Source of the DNA: Natrarchaeobius chitinivorans
Lineage (GTDB): Archaea > Halobacteriota > Halobacteria > Halobacteriales > Natrialbaceae
NCBI RefSeq assembly: GCF_003841505.1
Contig: NZ_REGA01000001.1
Coordinates: forward strand, 124,001-188,000
Length of the DNA: 64,000 nucleotides
Direction of reading: 5' to 3'
The translations under genes were made by a program, and so were the position numbers. Positions 45,205 to 55,900 of this stretch are shown here, piece by piece (positions within the stretch are counted from its first letter, which is position 1; every line of letters begins with the position of its first letter). The notes beneath the pieces were generated by a model that had not been told where the DNA came from, made no database searches, and saw nothing but the letters and a program-made list of their open reading frames with translations.

Positions 45205-45408
45205 TCAGCGCACGCTGATGCCTCGCCGAGAGAGGAACTCGCTTGCGGCTTTGATCTCGACGGGGCTCCCGATGACGCGACAGTGCCCCTCGTCCTCCTG
45301 AAAAACGGTAACCGTGAACTCGTCGTCGAGCCGAGGCTCGAGGTCCGTTACGGTCTCACGGGGGAGGACGATCTGGGTACTGTCGCGAAGCCGCGCCGGA
45401 TCTGGCAT
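45205..45408 (-). CDS. Small conserved haloarchaeal protein (VNG_1110C-like)
   Basis: 67 aa: MPDPARLRDSTQIVLPRETV, DDEFTVTVFQEDEGHCRVIGSPVEIKAASEFL. It looks like a small beta-rich DNA-binding or AbrB/SpoVT-like module (STQIVLPRETV) with a helical end. I recall this type as a conserved haloarchaeal family of unknown function; not certain. ATG 45408 gives the compact domain; longer frames upstream do not fit. Divergent from the DRG GTPase. Confidence 0.75.
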   Translation of the reverse strand: MPDPARLRDSTQIVLPRETVTDLEPRLDDEFTVTVFQEDEGHCRVIGSPVEIKAASEFLSRRGISVR

Positions 45409-45547
45409 GTACGCATCGCCTTTTCCCTGCGCCCGGTTTATGAGTGTCGAAACCCGTTGGAATCGGTAATGTCTGACGACCCGATGGCCGTCGGCGAATA
45501 GGGGCGATGGAAAGGGTTTTTCCGGACCGGCGGCTGGGTACAGACAA

Positions 45548-46657
45548 ATGGGGCTCAAGGAGGAGATCGAGGAAATCGAAGAAGAGATCGCCAATACGCC
45601 CTACAACAAGTCGACTGAGGCACACATCGGCCGGCTGAAGTCGAAGCTCGCGGAGAAAAAAGAGAAACTCGAGAACCGTAGCTCCGCCGGCGGCGGGACC
45701 GGCTACTCGGTCGAGAAACACGGTGACGCGACCGTCGCACTCGTCGGCTTTCCGAGCGTCGGTAAGTCCTCACTTTTGAACTCGCTGACGAACGCCGAGA
45801 GCGAAACCGGCTCCTACGAGTTCACCACACTCGACGTCAACCCGGGGATGCTCAAACACCGCGGGGCGAACATCCAGATGCTCGACGTCCCGGGGCTCAT
45901 CGAGGGGGCGGCCACCGGTCGGGGAGACGGCCAGCAGGTCCTCGCCGTCGTCCGAAACGCCGACCTGATCGTCTTCGTCCTCTCGGTGTTCGAGATCGAT
46001 CAGTACGATCGGCTTCAGGAGGAGCTGTACGACATCAACATCCGCGTCGACCAGGAGCCGCCGCGGGTGACGGTCCGACCGAAGATCAAAGACGGCATCA
46101 AGATCACCTCGAGCACCGAACAGGACTTAGACGAGGAGACGATATCAGACGTCCTCCGCGAACACGGCTACGTCAACGCCGTGTTGAACCTCCAGGAGGC
46201 CGTCACCATCGATCGACTGATCGACGGCCTGATGGAAAACCGCGAGTACATCCCCTCGATCACCTGCGTCAACAAGGTCGACCTGATCGAGCCCGACTAC
46301 AAGGAGACGGTCGACGAGCAGTTGCGCGAGCGCGATCTCGACCCCGAAGAAGTGACGTTCATCAGCGCCGAAGCGGAGAGAGGCCTCGAGGCGCTCAAAG
46401 ATCGGATCTGGGACGGCCTGGGTCTCATTCGGGTCTACATGAACAAGCCGGGCCGGGGCATCGACTGGGATGAACCGCTGGTCATCGAGGAAGGGACCAC
46501 CGTCGGCGATGCGATCGAAAAACTCGGCGGCGAGATGGAAGAGCGGTTTCGCTTCGCCCGCGTTACCGGCCCCAGCGCGACTCACGACGAACAGCAGGTC
46601 GGCACGGATCACGTCCTCGAGGACGAGGACGTGCTGAAGCTTATTTTGCGTCGGTGA
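45548..46657 (+). CDS. DRG/OBG-family GTPase with TGS domain
   Basis: 369 aa, the archaeal DRG type, associated with ribosomes and translation. N-terminal helical region EEIEEIEEEIANTPYNKSTEAHIGRLKSKL (1-45), G1 GFPSVGKSS (67-75), G2/DFTT-like FTTLDVNPG, G3 DVPGLIEGAA, G4 NKVD, and C-terminal TGS domain from about 290 (GLIRVYMNKPGRGIDWDEPLVI to the end). The stop lies inside the first unit of a 26-bp tandem repeat. RqcH follows in the same direction. Confidence 0.93.
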   Translation: MGLKEEIEEIEEEIANTPYNKSTEAHIGRLKSKLAEKKEKLENRSSAGGGTGYSVEKHGDATVALVGFPSVGKSSLLNSLTNAESETGSYEFTTLDVNPGMLKHRGANIQMLDVPGLIEGAATGRGDGQQVLAVVRNADLIVFVLSVFEIDQYDRLQEELYDINIRVDQEPPRVTVRPKIKDGIKITSSTEQDLDEETISDVLREHGYVNAVLNLQEAVTIDRLIDGLMENREYIPSITCVNKVDLIEPDYKETVDEQLRERDLDPEEVTFISAEAERGLEALKDRIWDGLGLIRVYMNKPGRGIDWDEPLVIEEGTTVGDAIEKLGGEMEERFRFARVTGPSATHDEQQVGTDHVLEDEDVLKLILRR

Positions 46658-46728
46658 CGCTCATCGGCCCGTTGCATCGGTGACGCTCATCGGCCCGTTG
46701 TGTCGATGACGCTCATCGACTCGTTTCG
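46651..46728. repeat. 26-bp tandem repeat, 3 copies, beginning in the DRG stop region
   Basis: Units at 46651, 46677 and 46703; the first two differ in the last two bases only. The first unit includes the DRG stop codon, so the repeat grew into the 3' end of the gene or seeded from it. Confidence 0.9.
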
Positions 46729-46846
46729 TCGCGTCCGATCCGAGACGCCGATGCCCGGACGGATTCCAGCCGGTCGCCGCGGGCGGCCGCCGTTCTCGCG
46801 GGGTCGGAGCGACACGTCTTTTTGACAGCGCCGGGCAGGTAGTGGT

Positions 46847-49006
46847 ATGGATCCAAAGCGGGAGCTTACGAGCGTCGACCTCGCCGCCCTCGTCGGGGAA
46901 CTGGGCACCTACGAGGGGGCGAAAGTCGACAAGGCCTACCTCTACGGCGACGATCTCGTCCGCCTGAAGATGCGCGATTTCGACCGCGGACGCCTCGAGT
47001 TGGTACTCGAGGTCGGCGAAACCAAACGAGCACACACCGTCTCCCCCGAGCGGGTGCCCGACGCCCCGGGCCGGCCGCCGCAGTTCGCGATGATGCTCCG
47101 GAACCGACTGTCGGGTGCAGATTTTGTCGGTGCATCACAGTACGAGTTCGACCGCATCCTCGAGTTCGTCTTCGAGCGCGAGGACGGACTCACGCGGATC
47201 ATCGTCGAACTGTTCGGCCAGGGCAACGTCGCCGTCACCGACGGCGAGTACGAGGTGATCGACTGCCTCGAGACCGTCCGGCTGAAGTCACGAACCGTCG
47301 TTCCCGGCTCGCGCTACGAGTTTCCGGACACGCGGACGAATCCGCTCACCGTCTCCCGCGAGGCGTTCGAACGCGAGATGGACGACTCCGATACGGACGT
47401 CGTCCGGACGCTCGCGACCCAGCTCAACTTCGGCGGACTCTACGGCGAAGAGGTCTGTACCCGCGCCGGCGTCGAGAAGACGATGGATATCGACGACGCC
47501 GACGAGGAGGTCTACGAGCGACTCTACGAGGCCATCGAGCGTCTCGCACTCGACGTTCGCAATCGCAACTTCGACCCGCGGCTCTACATCGAAGGCGGCG
47601 ACGAGGGAGACGCCGACGGAGAGGCGAACGAAGGCACCGATTCGAACGCCGGCCGCGTCGTCGACGTCACCCCGTTCCCGCTCGAGGAACACGCCGAACT
47701 CGCGGCCGAGCCCTACGACACGTTCCTGTCCGCGCTCGACGACTACTTCTTCCGACTCGAACTCGCCGACGAGGAAGAGCCGGACCCGACGGACCAGCGC
47801 CCGGATTTCGAAGCGGAGGTCGCGAAGTACGAGCGGATCATCGAGCAACAGGAGGGCGCAATCGAAGGGTTCGAAGAGGAAGCCGACGCCACGCGCCAAA
47901 AGGCGGAGTTGCTGTACGCCGAGTACGGGCTGGTCGACGATATTCTGTCGACGGTTCAGGAGGCACGCAGACAGGATCGACCGTGGGACGAGATCGAACA
48001 GCGGTTCGAGGAAGGCAGAGAGCGGGATATCGAGGCCGCCGAAGCGGTCGTCGACGTCGACGGCAGCGAGGGCGTCGTCACGATCGAACTCGACGGCAAG
48101 CGCATCGACCTCGTCGCCCGCGACGGCCTGGAACAGAACGCCGATCGGCTCTACACCGAGGCCAAGCGCATCGCCGAGAAAAAGGAGGGGGCGCTGGCGG
48201 CGATCGAGGACACCCGCGAGGACCTCGAGGACGCCAAACGCCGCCGCGACCGGTGGGAAGCCGACGACGGGGACGACGATGAGGACGAAACAGCGGACGA
48301 AGACGACGACCGGGACTGGCTGTCCGAGCCCTCGGTCCCGATTCGCGAGAACGAACCGTGGTTCGACCGGTTCCGATGGTTTCACACCAGCGACGGCTAC
48401 CTCGTCATCGGCGGTCGTAACGCAGACCAGAACGAGGAGTTGGTGAAGAAGTACCTCGAGCCGGGTGACAAAGTCCTGCACACGCAGGCCCACGGCGGCC
48501 CCGTTACCGTGTTGAAGGCGACCGATCCGAGCGAGGCGTCCTCCTCGGAGATCGAACTGCCCGAAACCAGTATCGAGGAGGCTGCCCAGTTTGCAGTATC
48601 GTACTCGTCGGTCTGGAAAGACGGCCGGTACGCGGGCGACGTCTACGCGGTCGACTCCGGCCAGGTCACCAAGACGCCCGAAAGCGGCGAGTACCTCGAG
48701 AAAGGCGGGTTCGCGATCCGCGGCGATCGAACCTACTACGACGACACGCCGGTCGGCGTCGCGGTCGGGATCCAGTGTGAACCCTACACCCGCGTGATCG
48801 GCGGCCCGCCGTCGGCGGTCACGGATCAGGCGGCGACTGTGATCGAACTCGAGCCCGGTCGGTACGCACAGGCCGACGCGGCGAAGCGACTGTATCGACA
48901 GTTCCGGGAACGATTCGCGGACGAGTCGTTCGTCCGAAAGATCGCGAGCCCGGACCGGATCCAGCACTTCATGCCGCCGGGCGGAAGCCGGATCGCAGAG
49001 GAGTAG
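46847..49006 (+). CDS. rqcH: RqcH/NFACT-family ribosome quality-control protein
   Basis: Binds 60S/50S-peptidyl-tRNA complexes on stalled ribosomes and promotes nascent-chain tailing in bacteria and eukaryotes. 719 aa: NFACT-N (1 to about 200), HhH-type segment, long coiled coil (about 320-400 and 430-490), then NFACT-R (WFHTSDGYLVIGGRNADQNEELVKKYL; HTQAHGGP; SVWKDGRYAGDVYAVDSGQVTKTP). ATG 46847. Close to pelota and DRG, all translation factors. Confidence 0.94.
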   Translation: MDPKRELTSVDLAALVGELGTYEGAKVDKAYLYGDDLVRLKMRDFDRGRLELVLEVGETKRAHTVSPERVPDAPGRPPQFAMMLRNRLSGADFVGASQYEFDRILEFVFEREDGLTRIIVELFGQGNVAVTDGEYEVIDCLETVRLKSRTVVPGSRYEFPDTRTNPLTVSREAFEREMDDSDTDVVRTLATQLNFGGLYGEEVCTRAGVEKTMDIDDADEEVYERLYEAIERLALDVRNRNFDPRLYIEGGDEGDADGEANEGTDSNAGRVVDVTPFPLEEHAELAAEPYDTFLSALDDYFFRLELADEEEPDPTDQRPDFEAEVAKYERIIEQQEGAIEGFEEEADATRQKAELLYAEYGLVDDILSTVQEARRQDRPWDEIEQRFEEGRERDIEAAEAVVDVDGSEGVVTIELDGKRIDLVARDGLEQNADRLYTEAKRIAEKKEGALAAIEDTREDLEDAKRRRDRWEADDGDDDEDETADEDDDRDWLSEPSVPIRENEPWFDRFRWFHTSDGYLVIGGRNADQNEELVKKYLEPGDKVLHTQAHGGPVTVLKATDPSEASSSEIELPETSIEEAAQFAVSYSSVWKDGRYAGDVYAVDSGQVTKTPESGEYLEKGGFAIRGDRTYYDDTPVGVAVGIQCEPYTRVIGGPPSAVTDQAATVIELEPGRYAQADAAKRLYRQFRERFADESFVRKIASPDRIQHFMPPGGSRIAEE

Positions 49007-49012
49007 ACGCCA

Positions 49013-49444
49013 CTATAGGAGGTGTTTCTGTGCGAGCGAACTGATAATCGGCAGGGAAGCCGCCTCACCCTGGTAGGCCTTGACGACGAGGTACAACCAA
49101 ACGAGGAATACCGCGAGCCACAGGGCGAGCGATATCAGGATGTCGAAAAGCGCTACCAGCATCTCTAACAGAAATCCGATAACCGGGACCGATCCCATCA
49201 ACATTCCGAGGACCAGCATCCCGATCCAGAAGACCGCATAAATCACGATCACCGTCAGGCCGAACACGATGCTCTGAGCGGCGTGATACCGGGCGAACCC
49301 GTTGTCCTCCTCGAGCAAGTACACGAGAAGTCCCCCGATCGGTGCAAAGAAATACGAGAGCATCGCGATGACGTTCCCGTCCGGACCGAGGCTGGTTTCG
49401 GTCGACGCTGCGGACTCGACTGAAGACGCGCTTTTCGTTGCCAT
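49013..49444 (-). CDS. DUF4870 family membrane protein
   Basis: 143 aa. Acidic N-terminus then three or four transmembrane helices: NVIAMLSYFFAPIGGLLVYLL, ARYHAAQSIVFGLTVIVIYAVF, a central hydrophobic pair, and WLYLVVKAYQGEA, which is the usual DUF4870 signature. Function unknown. It is tail to tail with rqcH, 6 bp apart; the upstream interval to pelota is AT-rich. Confidence 0.88.
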   Translation of the reverse strand: MATKSASSVESAASTETSLGPDGNVIAMLSYFFAPIGGLLVYLLEEDNGFARYHAAQSIVFGLTVIVIYAVFWIGMLVLGMLMGSVPVIGFLLEMLVALFDILISLALWLAVFLVWLYLVVKAYQGEAASLPIISSLAQKHLL

Positions 49445-49669
49445 GAGTATCTGATTCGAAATTCTCCCGTTCCTAATTCAATGTTTTGGAATACAATTAT
49501 ATACTATGACATCAGTACAGTAAATAGTCCAGGTAGAGTTAATGTACTTTTCCCAGTTAGGTCTCCGGGAGAAAACTCCGATCAGTCCGGTCCGTCGCGG
49601 ATCCGCTGTCGACGGTCACGGGCAGTGACAGGGGGCGGACGAATGAGAGCACCTTTTTGTCGCCTCCAC

Positions 49670-49677
49670 GGAGGTGA
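49670..49677 (+). promoter_or_regulatory. Shine-Dalgarno of pelota
   Basis: GGAGGTGA, perfect anti-16S match, a few nt upstream of ATG 49681; decides this start over other in-frame options. Confidence 0.75.
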
Positions 49678-49680
49678 CGT

Positions 49681-50748
49681 ATGCAGATCAAAGACCGGGA
49701 GCGACTCGAGGGTGGGCGCGAACGGGTCACCGTGGTGCCCGAGAGCGTCGACGACCTTTGGCACCTGCAGTTCGTCCTCGAGCCCGGCGACCGCGTCGCG
49801 GGGGATACGACCCGGCGTATCCAGCGAAACGACGAACAGATGCGCGATACGGGCGGCGAGCGCGAGCACATGTGGGTCGCCATCGCCGTCGACGACGTCG
49901 AGTTCCACAAGTTCGCGAACCGTCTCCGCGTAGGTGGGGAGATCGTCGCCTGCTCGCGAGAGGATCAACTCGGCTTCCATCACACCGTAAACGTCGAGGA
50001 GCGAGACGAGATTTCGATCGAGAAGCGCTTCAAACCGGATCAGGAGGCACGCCTCGAGGAGGCCGAAGAGGCGACGGAAAACCCCGACGTCGCCATCGCG
50101 ACCGTCGAGGAAGGACAGGCCCACGTCCATACGGTCGCCCAGTACGGCACCGAAGAGCGCGCGACGATCACCGGACCGACCGGGAAAGGGGAGTACGCCC
50201 GCGAGCGTTCGGAGCTGTTCGCCGAACTCGGCGACGTACTCAAACGCCTCGAGGTCGACGCGATTATCCTCGCCGGACCCGGCTTTACGAAACAGGACGC
50301 CCAGAAGTACCTCGAGAAGAACGAACCCGACGTCGCCGAGTTGCTCACGATGGTCGATACGGCGAGCGTTGGCGACCGGGGCGTCCACGAGGTGCTCAAA
50401 CGCGGCGCGGTCGCGGACGTCCAACAGGAGACGCGCATCGAGAGCGAGGCCGAACGGATCGACGAACTCACGCGCCGAATCGCGGAGGGTGCCAAAGCCG
50501 CCTACGGGCCGGACGAGGTTCGAACGGCCGCCGAGTACGGTGCGATCGAGGACCTGTTGATACTCGACGACCGACTGCGGAAAGAGCGCGGACCGGACGG
50601 CGAGTGGGCCGTCGACGTCGACGACATCGTCCGCACGACCGAGCAGAAAGGCGGCGACGTGACGGTGTTCTCGAGCGAGTTTCCCCCGGGCCAGCAGCTC
50701 TCGAATCTCGGCGGGATCGCGGCCCTGTTGCGGTACCGACTCGAATGA
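49681..50748 (+). CDS. pelA: mRNA surveillance protein pelota
   Basis: 355 aa homologue of Dom34/pelota, which enters stalled ribosomes with aEF1A and, with ABCE1, splits them. N-terminal Sm-like domain ([39 protein letters not shown]...), central and C-terminal eRF1-2/3-like domains ([78 protein letters not shown]). No GGQ, as expected for pelota. Strong Shine-Dalgarno. Stop overlaps next gene by ATGA. Confidence 0.96.
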   Translation: MQIKDRERLEGGRERVTVVPESVDDLWHLQFVLEPGDRVAGDTTRRIQRNDEQMRDTGGEREHMWVAIAVDDVEFHKFANRLRVGGEIVACSREDQLGFHHTVNVEERDEISIEKRFKPDQEARLEEAEEATENPDVAIATVEEGQAHVHTVAQYGTEERATITGPTGKGEYARERSELFAELGDVLKRLEVDAIILAGPGFTKQDAQKYLEKNEPDVAELLTMVDTASVGDRGVHEVLKRGAVADVQQETRIESEAERIDELTRRIAEGAKAAYGPDEVRTAAEYGAIEDLLILDDRLRKERGPDGEWAVDVDDIVRTTEQKGGDVTVFSSEFPPGQQLSNLGGIAALLRYRLE

Positions 50749-51170
50749 GTCCGGCGGGTCCGGGCGGCCCGATCTCGTGGACGCTGGTCACGTGGACGCC
50801 GATCCTGGGTGTTCTGGACCTGTGGACTCCGGTTCTGGAGGGACTGGACCCGTGGACGCCGATTCCGTGGGAAGGGATGCTGTGGACCCTGGCGGTGCTC
50901 ACTTACGGCGTCGGTGACCTCGCGACGACGATAGTGGGATTGCGCTACGACGAACTCGAGGAAGGAAATTCGGGTGCACGCCTGTTGCTCGGGGATCCAC
51001 CCTCGGCCGTCCGATTCGGGCTGTTCAAGGCTGCCCTGTTCGGGTTCTGTTATGCTGGATACGTCGCGCTCGGCGGATTCGAATTTCGGGTTCTCTTCCC
51101 GGCGGCGATCAGCGCCGTCGGAATCTATGCGGTCGTCAACAACGTTCGAGCGATCGTCGCCGTCAGGTGA
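50745..51170 (+). CDS. Small membrane protein (DUF5658-like)
   Basis: 141 aa with about three to four transmembrane segments: [64 protein letters not shown]. Starts ATGA-overlapped with pelota, so they are translationally coupled. The first 45 residues are built from a 30-bp DNA repeat encoding WTP-(ILGVLDL)-type units and may be non-essential. Resembles a haloarchaeal family of unknown function. Confidence 0.82.
   Translation: MSPAGPGGPISWTLVTWTPILGVLDLWTPVLEGLDPWTPIPWEGMLWTLAVLTYGVGDLATTIVGLRYDELEEGNSGARLLLGDPPSAVRFGLFKAALFGFCYAGYVALGGFEFRVLFPAAISAVGIYAVVNNVRAIVAVR
50792..50872 (+). repeat. 30-bp in-frame repeat at the 5' end of the membrane-protein gene
   Basis: GTGGAC(G/T)CCG recurs at 50792, 50822 and 50852 with similar following sequence. 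The encoded units are [20 protein letters not shown] and WTPIP. Confidence 0.8.
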
Positions 51171-51240
51171 GTCGACTCGCCGTTCGCGGACGGACTCGAC
51201 GCGGTCACCGATCACCGGGAAACCGCTACAACAATCCGCC

Positions 51241-52080
51241 TCACGCGCCGCGGTCTCGAGACTGCCACAGGAACACAACGGCGACCGGAACGACCGCCCA
51301 CGCGAGCAACGTTCCGAGTCCGAACAGGTTCGGGAGGTGCGGCAGGGTCGTCGAGCCGCCGAAAAGGGGCTCGATGGCCCGCGGAACGTAATAGAGCGCG
51401 CCCGAGAACGCGTCGAACGGATTCAGCCGGCTCACGTACAGATACCAGGTCGGCTCCTCGAGACTCGCGAGCAAGAACGGTTCCTCGAGGTCGGGAGTCG
51501 TTCGTCCGGTGAGGACGAACGAGACGAACGCGACGACCGTCGTCTGCCAGAGGAGCCGAAAGGAGACGTAGAGTCCGAGAAGCAAGGCGAGAGCGCGCCG
51601 CCTCGTCGTACAGATCCTCGAGGCAATCACGGTCGGACTCAACCAGGCGAGGCCGAGCAGTATCGCTGCGGCGAGACCGCCGAACAGCGACGTCGGACGT
51701 ATCGTCCCGAGTTGACCGACGACGAGAGCCGCCAGCAGGCCGACGACGACCGTCGAGGCGATCCCGAGGACGGCTCCTCGGCCGAGGAGCGCGCCGAGAG
51801 TGATCTCGAGGAACGATCCGTTCCGGTCGTCGGTCCGTCTCGAGGTCGACCCGGAGATGGCGAGCGTGCCGAGAGCGACCGCGAACAGGGGCAACCAGAG
51901 TTCGACCTCTCCAATAGCGAGCAAGAGCGGCCGATCGTCCGTCCGAAGGTGTGGCGACCCCATCCAGGGAACCCACATCACCAACACGACGATCGCGAAA
52001 AGTGCGGTCGCGATCCACGTCGACCTCGAGCGAGCGAGGCCAACGATTTCGTTCCGTGCGATTCTCGTCGCGAGACTCAT
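51241..52080 (-). CDS. ABC-2 type permease subunit
   Basis: 279 aa with six transmembrane segments (WIATALFAIVVLVMWVPWM, LWLPLFAVALGTLAISGS, LLGRGAVLGIASTVVVGLLAALVVG, and three more). The N-terminal ARNEIVGLARSRSTW is typical of NosY/ABC2 permeases. No ATPase gene lies adjacent, so it is an orphan here. It is about 100 bp downstream of the TrmB gene on the same strand and may be cotranscribed with the exporter operon. Confidence 0.8.
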   Translation of the reverse strand: MSLATRIARNEIVGLARSRSTWIATALFAIVVLVMWVPWMGSPHLRTDDRPLLLAIGEVELWLPLFAVALGTLAISGSTSRRTDDRNGSFLEITLGALLGRGAVLGIASTVVVGLLAALVVGQLGTIRPTSLFGGLAAAILLGLAWLSPTVIASRICTTRRRALALLLGLYVSFRLLWQTTVVAFVSFVLTGRTTPDLEEPFLLASLEEPTWYLYVSRLNPFDAFSGALYYVPRAIEPLFGGSTTLPHLPNLFGLGTLLAWAVVPVAVVFLWQSRDRGA

Positions 52081-52178
52081 CCGTCCTCACCGCGGGCTGA
52101 ACGTTCGAGGGCAGTCATCTTCGCTGGGACCTATCATACAATAGGTCAATTCCCCAATCAGTGTATCGATCGAACAGG

Positions 52179-52931
52179 TCACGACGGCGTTTGGGTGCTG
52201 GCCTCGATCAACTGGATCAGGACCGAGGCGAACAGCGACCCGGAACTCCAGATCGCGGTCTCGCTGCCGTCGTCGTCGATGACACTCAACAGAATTCCGT
52301 CGTCGTCGACCATGACGATCCGCCCCGACCTGTGGTCCTCGCCGTGGTGACTCGGCGGCGAATCGGTCTGGACGCCCTCGAGAGATCCCAGTTGCTCCCG
52401 GACCGCATCCGTTCTGCTCACGGCGAGGACCTCGACGTCCGATTCCACCGCACACTCGAGCGTTCGCTCGATCGGCTCGGTGACCAGTTCCGGCAAGCGC
52501 GTCCCGAAGACGATGCGACCCTTGGCACTCGAGAGGAGATCGACGACCCGGTCGTCGACCCGGTCCCGACCGCGAACCGTCCAGATGTCCTCCTGGGTCT
52601 CCTCGCCGGTCGACTCCTGTCTGACCCGGTCGACGTAATCGAACGCACGCTCGCGCTCGCTCTCGAATCGGTCCCGGAGAATGTCCTGGGCCTCGTCGAC
52701 GTCCACCGGTCGATATCTGATCGGACTCGACTGCTGGATCTCGAGCAGTCCCCTGCCCTCGAGACTTTCGGCGACGCTGTAGACCTGCGATCGGGGGACA
52801 TCGGCGATTCGCGCGACGTCCCGCGCGGTCCCGGAGCCGAGTCGGTGGAGCGCGATGAACACCTTGGCCTCGTAACTGGTGAGGCCGAGTCGTTCGAACG
52901 CCTCGACCGCCTCGGGTTCGTCGACGCTCAC
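52179..52931 (-). CDS. TrmB-family transcription regulator
   Basis: 250 aa. N-terminal TrmB winged helix: AFERLGLTSYEAKVFIALHRLGSGTARDVARIADVPRSQVYSVAESLEGRGLL, followed by a short coil and a C-terminal PLD-like effector domain (GRIVFGTRLPELVTE, VEVLAVSRTDAVREQL). Start overlaps the exporter stop by ATGA (52928-52931), so the exporter and regulator form an operon, probably autoregulated. Confidence 0.9.
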   Translation of the reverse strand: MSVDEPEAVEAFERLGLTSYEAKVFIALHRLGSGTARDVARIADVPRSQVYSVAESLEGRGLLEIQQSSPIRYRPVDVDEAQDILRDRFESERERAFDYVDRVRQESTGEETQEDIWTVRGRDRVDDRVVDLLSSAKGRIVFGTRLPELVTEPIERTLECAVESDVEVLAVSRTDAVREQLGSLEGVQTDSPPSHHGEDHRSGRIVMVDDDGILLSVIDDDGSETAIWSSGSLFASVLIQLIEASTQTPS

Positions 52932-55900
52932 TCGTCCTCACCCCCTGCACCGGAATCGGACGTTCTGCGGGTGTCCCTGGTCGTCTCGGCGTCGGGATCC
53001 GTCGAGGTCCCCCCGTCGCTCGCCGCCGGCGGCGTGGGTCGGCGAACCGGCCGCGTGTCGAAGGAGACGTCGGGTCCGAGGTAGCGCGTCCAGAGGACCA
53101 GCAGCGTCGGAAGAACGACGACGCTCGCCAGAAACGCGTACGTAATCGTCAAGCCCGTAATGATGCCGAACTGTCGAAGGACCGGAAGGACGGCAAACGC
53201 CAGCGTCCCGAAGCCGCCGACGGTGGTCGCCGCGCTGCCGAGCAGTGCCCCTCCGGTACCGGTGACCGTCGTCTCGAGGGCCGCCCAGACGTTACCCTGG
53301 CGCTCGAGTTCCAGGGTGTAGCGGGCGCTGACGTGGATGCTGTAGGCGACACCGAGCCCGATGGTGAGGCTGGTAATCATCCCAGTGAGGACGTTAAACG
53401 GCATTCCGATGAGATACATCGTGCCGAGAATCCAGCTGACGGCGAAGGCGACCGGCAGTAGCGTCACGACGCCGAGAGTCGCACTGTTGCCGGTGAGTCG
53501 GTAGGCCGCCGACAGGAACACGAACACCGCGACGAGCGTGATCAGCAAGCTCTGGAGGACGGTGTCGAGCAGGTCCTGCTCGACGATGTGATTGACGATC
53601 GGATCACCCGTAGCGATGGCGCTGACGCCGCCCCCGCTGGCAGCGACACCCGTTCCGTCGTCCGTATCGTCGTTCCCGTCGTCGGCGAACCCGCGGTCGC
53701 CTCCCGCCCCTTCGTCGTCGATCGTCGCCGCGATGGCGCGCATCTCTTCGGTCGTCTCGTCGAACGGCGCATCGCCCCGGACGGCGACGATCAGCCGAGC
53801 CGTATCGTACGTACCGTCGTCGTTCCGGTGGAGAACCTGACTCGCTTCCTCCTCGTTGACCTCGAACAGTTCGTCGTACAGTTCCGTGACGTTCTCGTCG
53901 GGGACCCCGTCACCCGTCGTATCCGCGGCCTCGAACGATTCGTTGAACGACTCGTTCTGGGCGGCAACGTCTTCCATCACGGTCAACGGCCCGTCGACGT
54001 CGGCTTCGCCGCTTGCAAGCGTGTACGCGACCTCGCTGTCGGCGGCCTCGTTCTGGGCCGTCTCGAGGCGTTCGAGTACGTCCCCATCGGCAACGTCGCC
54101 CTCGACCAAGATCTGGGCCTGCAGGTCGTCACGCTGGAAGTTCTCGTTGACGAAATCGAGGTCCGCCGAGGCCTGATACTCGCCGGGTGCCATCGAACTC
54201 GGGAGCGACTCCGTCCACGCGGGCGGGCTCTCCGCGAGGAAGTCCTCCTCGTCGAAGCTGGTGTCGACCTGACTCGCGCCGTAGACCCCGCCGGCGGTCA
54301 CGAGCAAAACGACGAGTAACAAGACCAGCGGGGCCCGCCTGGCCGCGGTCGCACCGACCGAGAGGACGTCCCCCAACCGCCCGCCGCCGGTTCCAAATGC
54401 CCGCCTGTGGCGATCGAAGCCGCGGGCCTCGAGGATCGTGTCGATCTCGACTTTCGCAGCCGGGATCAAGCCGCCGAAGACGATCAGCGCGGCGAGGATG
54501 CCGAACGCGCTCACGACGCCGAACTCCCGAATCGGGGCGATCGGGCTGATCAGGTTCGCGAGAAACCCGATCGCGGTCGTCGCGGTCACCCAGACGAGCG
54601 CAATGCCGACGCCCGCGAGCGCGACGGCCATCGATCCGCGGATCGAACTCGAGTCGGTGACTGAGTGATCGGCCGTTTCGGGGCGCTCACGGGCCGCTTC
54701 ACTCCCCGTTCTCTCGTCCGAGGCCCGTGGCGTCTCGCGGTGCTCCCGATAGCGCATGAAGACGTGGATCGCGTAGTCGATCGAGAGCCCGATCAACAGG
54801 ACCGGAATCGCGATCATCATCTGGTTGAACGAGATGTCCGCCCAGCCCATGAAGCCGAACGTCCAGACGAGCACCGTGACGATGCCGACGACACCGAGGA
54901 CGATATCGAGCGGATCGCGGTAAGCGACCAGGAGTGCAGCGACGACGAACGCGAGCGCGAGCGGACCGACGATCGCCAGACTGTCTGCCATCGAGCGGTC
55001 GATCTCGTCGGTAATGACGCCGACGCCGAAGACGATCTGATCGTGATCGTGATCGGCCGCGAGGTCGCGCAGATCGAGTTGGGCATCGAGGACCGCCTCG
55101 TCGACCGCACCCATCTCCACGTCACCGTCGCCGATTCCCTGGGTGACGAACGTCATTCGCGCGTCCGCCTCGGTCGAACCGGGCTCGTAGTCCGATGGCA
55201 TGAACGCGAGAGCCCCACCCTGGTCTTCGTCGTCGTCCGACAGCGCGTCCTCGAGAGCCTCCTCGAACTCCTCGTCGTCGATCTCCGAGAGCGTCTCGAT
55301 CTGTTCGTCGAGCGTCGGTCCGTCGTCGTCCTCGAGGTCGGCTTGCATCTCCTCGAGTTCTTCGGCGTCTTCCCCCAGTTGTTCGTACTCTTCTTCGAGT
55401 CGCTCGCTATCCTCTTCGAGTTGCTCGCTGTCTTCCTCGAGTTGCTCGCTCTCGGCCTCGAGTTGCTCGTACTCGTCTTCGAGAACGCCCATCGTCGCGC
55501 CGAGGTAGACGTCCTCCAGCGCGTCGGTGAGTTCCTGATACTCCGGATCCGCCTCGGGGTCGTCGGTCGTCTGCTCGATCGCGAACCGATCAGACTCGAT
55601 CGCCCGCGCCTGCTGGGCCAGTTCCTCGTACTCCGCGGCCTGTTCGTCGTCGAGGCCCGCGGTCGCTTCCTCGATCGTGGCGTCGAACTCCGCCTCGAGT
55701 TCGGCCGCACCCTCCTGGTACTCGGGGTCGTCCTCGTCGTAGGTTGCCGCCAGTTCCTCGTACTCGCGCTGGATGCGGATCGACGCGTCGATGCCGTCCT
55801 CGAGTCGGTCGCTCGTCTCGTTCAACTCCGCCTCGCGTTCCTCGAGTTCCTCACCACGTTCCTCGAGCTCTTCGCCACGTTCCTCGAGTTCCTCGCTCGT

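Noticed and set aside
49674-51170. Long 498-aa plus-strand open frame over pelota
   Set aside because: It is arginine-rich and only a shadow of pelota in another frame; only its last 141 codons (from ATG 50745) form a plausible membrane protein.
51241-52080. Complete ABC-2 transporter operon
   Set aside because: Only the permease is present; no ATP-binding protein gene lies next to it.
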